From the NCBI GenBank assembly GCA_012797725.1, contig JAAZON010000324.1, forward strand, positions 1 to 10,729: a DNA stretch of 10,729 nt, written 5' to 3'. The notes under the pieces were generated by a model. That model saw only the letters and a program-made list of their open reading frames with translations, made no database searches and was not told the DNA's origin. Position 1 is the first letter of the stretch. Each line of letters opens with the position of its first letter. This document shows, in pieces, positions 6,533 through 10,729 of this stretch. A program made the position numbers and the translations under genes. The stretch is from SAR324 cluster bacterium. Lineage in GTDB: Bacteria; Bdellovibrionota; UBA2361; JAAZON01.

Positions 6533-6883
6533 TCATCCTGGAGGCCAGTCAAAACTCCGACCTGCTAACAAATGAACATGTAGGTGCGCTACTGTTTGCC
6601 CCCCATCCTTCCCTTCGTTGATGACCAGACGAAGTCCTTCCTTAATCTCGAATTTCTTAGCCAAATCCCTTGCCGCAAGAATTAGTTGCCCAAGGACATG
6701 ACCATCATCATCTTGGCACGATGAGACATCTTGTATGCATCTTTTCGGAACTATTAATATATGTATCGGAGCTTTAGGTTCAATGTCCTTAAAAGCCAGC
6801 ACTGTATCATTTTCGTAGACTATCTCTGCTGGGATCTCTCTATTAATAATTTGCATGAAAATATTATCATTAGATCCTGCCAT
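6533..6883 (-). CDS. HIT family (HinT-like) nucleotide hydrolase/transferase
   Basis: From the ATG at 6883 the protein has 116 residues, the usual HinT length. It begins NDNIFMQIINREIPAEIVYE, the typical N-terminus of the family. The HIT motif HLHVHLLAG is at 100-108, with H102 the expected nucleophile. HinT enzymes hydrolyse purine nucleoside phosphoramidates such as AMP-lysine; the cellular role is often unclear. Longer in-frame ATGs exist at 6907 and 6946, but they overlap the upstream lipoprotein gene and add residues unlike the family. The start at 6883 has AAAGGG six to seven bases upstream (6890-6895), which decides it. The gap to the lipoprotein gene is 16 bases and to the crotonase gene six, so the three are probably one operon. 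Confidence 0.94.
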   Translation of the reverse strand: MAGSNDNIFMQIINREIPAEIVYENDTVLAFKDIEPKAPIHILIVPKRCIQDVSSCQDDDGHVLGQLILAARDLAKKFEIKEGLRLVINEGKDGGQTVAHLHVHLLAGRSFDWPPG

Positions 6884-6899
6884 CGCTTTCCCTTTATTT

Positions 6900-7589
6900 T
6901 CATTCATTTTCCACAATAACTGCCACAGAATAGCCTTCTTCTCCACCCGCCAGGATTACAGACAGAACTTGGCCATTTTTAATATTCACCCACTCCGAAC
7001 GTGCAACCAAGTTATCATTTAAACTATTGCGAAATTCAAGCCTATAGTTACCGGGGAAACCATTGATATACTCAGTAACTCCCTTTGAACCGATGTCACT
7101 TTGCGCTGCCACAGTAGGAATTGGCCCCTTTTCTGGTATTACATAGGCATCAACTTTAAGTCGACTTGTCACCGCATTTACAAAGCGCAAATTTGCACGA
7201 TCGTCAGTTGAATCCACATTATTATCCAGCATGAAAATCGAGCCTGTATCGTCCGAAGGACCACAAGCGATAAATGTATACCTCTTATCCTTTCCAATGG
7301 TATTTGAGTCTCTTAACAACTCAGAGAACGTGCCTGCCTGATTGACAACAAAATCGTATCTCATTGCATCCACCCGGTAATATTGCGTAGCTTCTAAAAA
7401 TGAAACACTGCTTGTAATGAGATCTTCATCCAATGAAAAATCAACCCTTGGTTCATCTGCTATGACATTCAAAAAACGAAGCTCGCCTCTAGAGCTGCCT
7501 GAATCATCATTCTCTGTACATGCTCCCAAAATAACCACAATGCTCAAAAATGAACAGAACATGACACTTTTAAGAACTTTGTAAACCAT
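6900..7589 (-). CDS. DUF4397-type lipoprotein
   Basis: The 229-residue protein has a lipoprotein signal peptide (hydrophobic 8-21) with lipobox VILGAC, so C24 is the likely lipidated residue. An Asp/Ser-rich linker follows. The mature part shows two related units. One starts ELRFLNVIADEPRVDFSLDE (about 36-55), and the second starts ANLRFVNAVTSRLKVDAYVI (about 132-151). Both have the DUF4397 pattern of R[FV]xxAxxxxxxVD followed by a Gly/Tyr-rich strand region. DUF4397 proteins are surface or periplasmic and lack a known activity. A GAGGAA Shine-Dalgarno just before the ATG supports the start. It heads the operon with the HIT and crotonase genes and is divergent from the plus-strand gene at 7825. 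Confidence 0.87.
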   Translation of the reverse strand: MVYKVLKSVMFCSFLSIVVILGACTENDDSGSSRGELRFLNVIADEPRVDFSLDEDLITSSVSFLEATQYYRVDAMRYDFVVNQAGTFSELLRDSNTIGKDKRYTFIACGPSDDTGSIFMLDNNVDSTDDRANLRFVNAVTSRLKVDAYVIPEKGPIPTVAAQSDIGSKGVTEYINGFPGNYRLEFRNSLNDNLVARSEWVNIKNGQVLSVILAGGEEGYSVAVIVENE

Positions 7590-7654
7590 AAGACATTCCT
7601 CAATAGACAGACACTAAGCAAATTCCATAGAAATAGCCCTTCTCGGCAGCATAA

Positions 7655-7660
7655 ATTATA
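7655..7660 (-). promoter_or_regulatory. Candidate -10 box for the DUF4397 lipoprotein operon
   Basis: On the minus strand this is a perfect TATAAT in an AT-rich stretch. It would place the transcript start near 7648, about 60 bases before the ATG at 7589. No good -35 hexamer is found 16-18 bases upstream (TAAAGG at 17), so support is limited. Confidence 0.3.
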
Positions 7661-7740
7661 TTAACAATAATTTAAGACCTTTAATATAGCTGCTCTTCCA
7701 ATCCAAAGCCCATTAAGATTGCGACAATGCAGTTGAGTTC

Positions 7741-7768
7741 ATAGTGCGTCATTATTTTGGCGCACTAT
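7741..7768. promoter_or_regulatory. Operator-like perfect inverted repeat upstream of plus-strand gene
   Basis: ATAGTGCG (7741-7748) and CGCACTAT (7761-7768) are exact inverted repeats separated by 12 bases. The half-sites are 20 bases apart centre to centre, about two helical turns, which suits a dimeric regulator. The site is 56 bases upstream of the ATG at 7825, in the 235-base divergent region. It may instead be a hairpin in the 5' leader. The repeat is seen directly; regulator binding is inferred. Confidence 0.45.
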
Positions 7769-7824
7769 TTGCTCATTAGCTTAGTCGCTCGCTGAGTTAC
7801 GGTTAATTTTGCCAAGGAAATCAA

Positions 7825-8400
7825 ATGAATACATCTGAGAACGCCTGCCTAGCCGTTCATTCTTTGCATAGTAGTGTGCAAAATCAGAACAAGCTTAGTG
7901 CCAATCTGCCAAAAGGTGCTATACATCTGAGCCTTGTAAAGACATTAGAGACTGAGCTTCAAAAACGTCGACTCATTAATGACGTTTATGAAGTTTTAAG
8001 TCCACTTTGGTTCTTAGCAGAGACCGAAAGAAATGTTTATCTTTGGCGAAGTGGATTATCCATAGAACAAGAAGATGAATTCGAATTTTGGGTTGATATT
8101 CCTGCTCTCATTAAGAAGCGGATGGAACAGCTGAGCAGTTTTGACAGTGGAAATCCCTTTATGAATCCGCTTTGGGGTCTCTCTATAGCTGACGAGCAAA
8201 CAATCGAAAAAGAAAAGAAATATCTGAATTCTTTGTTTGATCTCATAGACGAAATCAAAGAACATCTTGAAGCCCTTTGCATAGCGGCAAGTACCGTATC
8301 GCGTGAGCTTGATCAGAACAAAGATTCCAAATCGGTTGTTGTATTGCCAATCAAAAAATTCGCGAAAAGCAAAAGTATTCAGCCGCTAGTTCTCACCTGA
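7825..8400 (+). CDS. Hypothetical cytoplasmic protein, unrecognised
   Basis: This is the only plus-strand gene. It encodes 191 residues from an ATG with AAGGAA about seven bases upstream. There is no signal peptide or membrane segment. The protein looks mostly helical: LVKTLETELQKRRLINDVYEVL (about 37-58), an acidic and aromatic stretch EQEDEFEFWVDIPALIKKRM (81-100), and a heptad-like helix at about 125-165. It ends in a basic segment (PIKKFAKSKSIQPLVLT). A Trp/Pro motif (PFMNPLWGL) sits near 111-119. I recognise no family, and the frame shows normal protein-like composition. It converges on tyrS with 17 bases between the stops, and its upstream region holds a clear inverted repeat, so it may be separately regulated. 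Confidence 0.82.
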   Translation: MNTSENACLAVHSLHSSVQNQNKLSANLPKGAIHLSLVKTLETELQKRRLINDVYEVLSPLWFLAETERNVYLWRSGLSIEQEDEFEFWVDIPALIKKRMEQLSSFDSGNPFMNPLWGLSIADEQTIEKEKKYLNSLFDLIDEIKEHLEALCIAASTVSRELDQNKDSKSVVVLPIKKFAKSKSIQPLVLT

Positions 8401-8417
8401 GTTCGTCATTGGGATAC

Positions 8418-9659
<1,242 letters not shown>

Positions 9660-9720
9660 TTAATTGTTAGAATTTTACTTGAGAGCAGCTCTAAGTGCTA
9701 GCCCCACAGGAAAAATGCGT

Positions 9721-9748
9721 TAAAAGCAGCATGGGAATTCTGCTTTTA
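9721..9748 (-). other. 9-bp hairpin between tRNA-Lys and tyrS
   Basis: TAAAAGCAG (9721-9729) and CTGCTTTTA (9740-9748) are perfectly complementary around a ten-base loop. On the minus strand the second arm runs into ACGCATTTTT, so it could weakly terminate the tRNA transcript or be a leader structure of tyrS. The role is inferred. Confidence 0.45.
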
Positions 9749-9771
9749 CTCTTTATTGACCGGTCTTTTTT

Positions 9772-9789
9772 GCACAATCTTTATTGTGC
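9772..9789 (-). other. 7-bp hairpin downstream of tRNA-Lys
   Basis: GCACAAT (9772-9778) and ATTGTGC (9783-9789) form a perfect stem with the four-base loop CTTT. On the minus strand it is followed by A residues rather than T residues, so it is not a standard terminator. It sits about 40 bases beyond the tRNA 3' end and may be a 3' processing or leader element. Confidence 0.4.
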
Positions 9790-9827
9790 TGGTTGGGCAA
9801 GAAGAAGTTTTGCAAAAAAGCGTAAAA

Positions 9828-9900
9828 TGCGCCAGGAGGGGATCGAACCCCCGACCCGAAGATTAAGAGTCTCCTGCTCTACCAGCTGAGCTACTGGCGC
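9828..9900 (-). tRNA. tRNA-Lys (anticodon CTT)
   Basis: Read on the minus strand from 9900, the sequence folds into a full cloverleaf of 73 bases including the discriminator. The acceptor stem GCGCCAG/CTGGCGC has seven perfect pairs, and discriminator A is at 9828. The D arm is GCTC-AGCTGGTA-GAGC. The anticodon arm is GGAGA-CTCTTAA-TCTTC, with anticodon CTT at loop positions 3-5 (one G-T pair in the stem). The variable loop is GGGTC. The T arm is GGGGG-TTCGATC-CCCTC (one G-T pair). The anticodon CTT reads AAG, giving lysine. CCA is not encoded: TTTT follows the discriminator, so CCA must be added enzymatically. A promoter sits just upstream. Confidence 0.97.
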
Positions 9901-9910
9901 GTGGGATAAA

Positions 9911-9939
9911 TTAATATGTTAATTTGGAGAAAAATTCAA
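9911..9939 (-). promoter_or_regulatory. Sigma70-like promoter of tRNA-Lys
   Basis: On the minus strand TTGAAT (9934-9939) and TATTAA (9911-9916) are separated by exactly 17 bases. Each matches its consensus hexamer at four of six positions. The -10 box ends ten bases before the first tRNA base, so the 5' leader would be only a few bases long. Confidence 0.55.
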
Positions 9940-9990
9940 GAAGCAGAACCAAAAAGCCCAAATTCCGCCAGTCCTCACCTTTCGTGCTCT

Positions 9991-10287
9991 TTACGCCTCT
10001 TTTCCTTTCAACGATTTCTTTATTGAGCGCAGCTTTGGCTCGTATTCTTCCTTATAGCGCTGTAGAGATTCTGACGCATCGAAGCCAGCCTTTTTAAACA
10101 TTTCATTAGTCTTTTCTATTGCACCATCAACAGCTTCTTTTGACCAAGTGTCATGCGTGGGTATCTCCAGACTAACTAGCAATTCATCAATACCGACTGC
10201 AAGCTGGGGAAACGTCAGGTTTATCTCCGCGTAGATCCATCGACCAATTATCACATAAAAAAGCATTGTGAAAAGAAAACGGAACAT
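9991..10287 (-). CDS. Small protein with N-terminal signal anchor, unknown function
   Basis: The 98-residue product starts with a hydrophobic segment (MFRFLFTMLFYVIIGRWIYA, residues 1-20) that is either an uncleaved membrane anchor or a signal peptide. The rest is charged and helical (WSKEAVDGAIEKTNEMFKK, LQRYKEEYEPKLRSIKKSLK) with a Lys-rich C-terminus. A strong GGGGAG Shine-Dalgarno six bases before the ATG (10294-10299) supports both the gene and its start. It lies between the corC-like gene and tRNA-Lys on the same strand. I do not recognise the family. Confidence 0.78.
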   Translation of the reverse strand: MFRFLFTMLFYVIIGRWIYAEINLTFPQLAVGIDELLVSLEIPTHDTWSKEAVDGAIEKTNEMFKKAGFDASESLQRYKEEYEPKLRSIKKSLKGKEA

Positions 10288-10517
10288 TTGAAACTCCCCA
10301 AAATCCTAACCTCGCTCAACGACTTAGACTCTGGAATCTTGTCGCTAGCACTTAGGTATTCGGCAAGCTCTCCATGAATTTTAAGAAAACTCGTCTAAAT
10401 TCTCTGATATTTTCGCATCTGTCTCTTGAATAATTCCGAAATGATTACGCTTATGTCCATGAAGATTTAGGAGTTTCTCGTACGGAAAGACAAATCCCCC
10501 GCTTTCTGCAATGTCAA

Positions 10518-10729
10518 TTATGCTTTTTTTCTGACCAATATCTTATCTATCCGGTTTCTATCCATGTCAACAACTTCGAAGATATGACCCTCATACTCCA
10601 CGACCTCACCCGCCTTTGGTATATGCCCCAGATGAGATAGCATGAAGCCTCCTAAAGAATGGTATCCCTTCTTCTCCTCAACATGTAGCGGATTCAGTTC
10701 AAGTTCCTCCATTATTTCATCCACATCGA
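10518..10729 (-). CDS. CorC/HlyC-type membrane protein, C-terminal transporter-associated domain (5' part outside window)
   Basis: About 70 codons are visible. The frame continues past the right edge, so the GTG at 10724 is not a real start. The sequence matches the C-terminal CorC_HlyC domain of CNNM/CorB/CorC-family proteins: GYHSLGGFMLSHLGHIPKAG is followed by GEVVEYEGHIFEVVDMDRNRIDKILVRK. In full-length members this domain follows an N-terminal DUF21 membrane domain and paired CBS domains, and the proteins are linked to magnesium or other cation transport. The membrane and CBS parts are outside the window, so a soluble CorC type without DUF21 is equally possible. The gene ends RKKA-TAA, with seven consecutive A residues just before the stop and an open -1 frame beyond. 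Confidence 0.9.
   Translation of the reverse strand, partial: DVDEIMEELELNPLHVEEKKGYHSLGGFMLSHLGHIPKAGEVVEYEGHIFEVVDMDRNRIDKILVRKKA

Noticed and set aside
8037..8282. Minus-strand frames opposite the plus-strand orphan gene
   Set aside because: The plus-strand frame has a good ribosome binding site and protein-like composition; the opposite frames are Ser/Arg/Phe-rich shadows.
9695..9889. 64-codon plus-strand frame
   Set aside because: It runs through the antisense of tRNA-Lys, and the end of its translation is the typical spurious product of a tRNA complement.
10384..10463. 21-codon minus-strand frame MDISVIISELFKRQ... downstream of the corC-like gene
   Set aside because: No Shine-Dalgarno, very short, and overlapping the more interesting open -1 frame; not supportable.

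Overview
The window looks like chromosomal DNA from a moderately AT-rich Gram-negative bacterium. The signs are several type II lipoprotein signal peptides with lipoboxes, an inner-membrane protein with one anchor and a probable periplasmic part, and housekeeping genes of common bacterial type (miaB, tyrS, a BFN/DUF151 protein, a HIT protein). The miaB-DUF151 pairing and the short envelope lipoproteins remind me of deltaproteobacteria-like lineages, but I cannot fix the taxon. I see no phage, transposase or CRISPR signs. Almost everything is on the minus strand; one gene is on the plus strand.

In minus-strand order, from the right edge: the C-terminal piece of a CorC/HlyC-type membrane protein (10518-10729), a small anchored protein of unknown function (9991-10287), a tRNA-Lys(CTT) with a visible promoter (9828-9900), a hairpin-rich spacer, and tyrS (8418-9641). 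tyrS converges with the only plus-strand gene, an orphan cytoplasmic protein (7825-8400). The region upstream of that gene carries a perfect 8-bp inverted repeat and is shared with a divergent three-gene operon: DUF4397 lipoprotein (6900-7589), HIT protein (6533-6883) and enoyl-CoA hydratase/isomerase family protein (5735-6526).

Next is a gene-poor stretch with a 76-bp interspersed-repeat-like palindrome (5610-5685) and a doubtful orphan reading frame (4854-5459). Then comes a tightly packed minus-strand block: a small winged-helix-like DNA-binding protein with a histone-like basic tail (4181-4582), a single-pass membrane protein (3815-4108), two lipoproteins (3351-3815, 2582-3349), miaB (1170-2537), a DUF151 bifunctional-nuclease-family protein (490-1074) and the start of a YfgM-like TPR membrane protein (1-484), which runs off the left edge.

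Two functional themes stand out. One is translation and tRNA: tRNA-Lys, TyrRS, and MiaB, which thiomethylates A37 of tRNAs reading UNN codons, including tRNA-Tyr. The other is small envelope proteins of unknown role. The most unusual features are the basic-tailed DNA-binding protein heading the envelope block, the palindromic repeat, the operator-like inverted repeat before the orphan plus-strand gene, and an A7 slippery run at the end of the corC-like gene with an open -1 frame beyond it.
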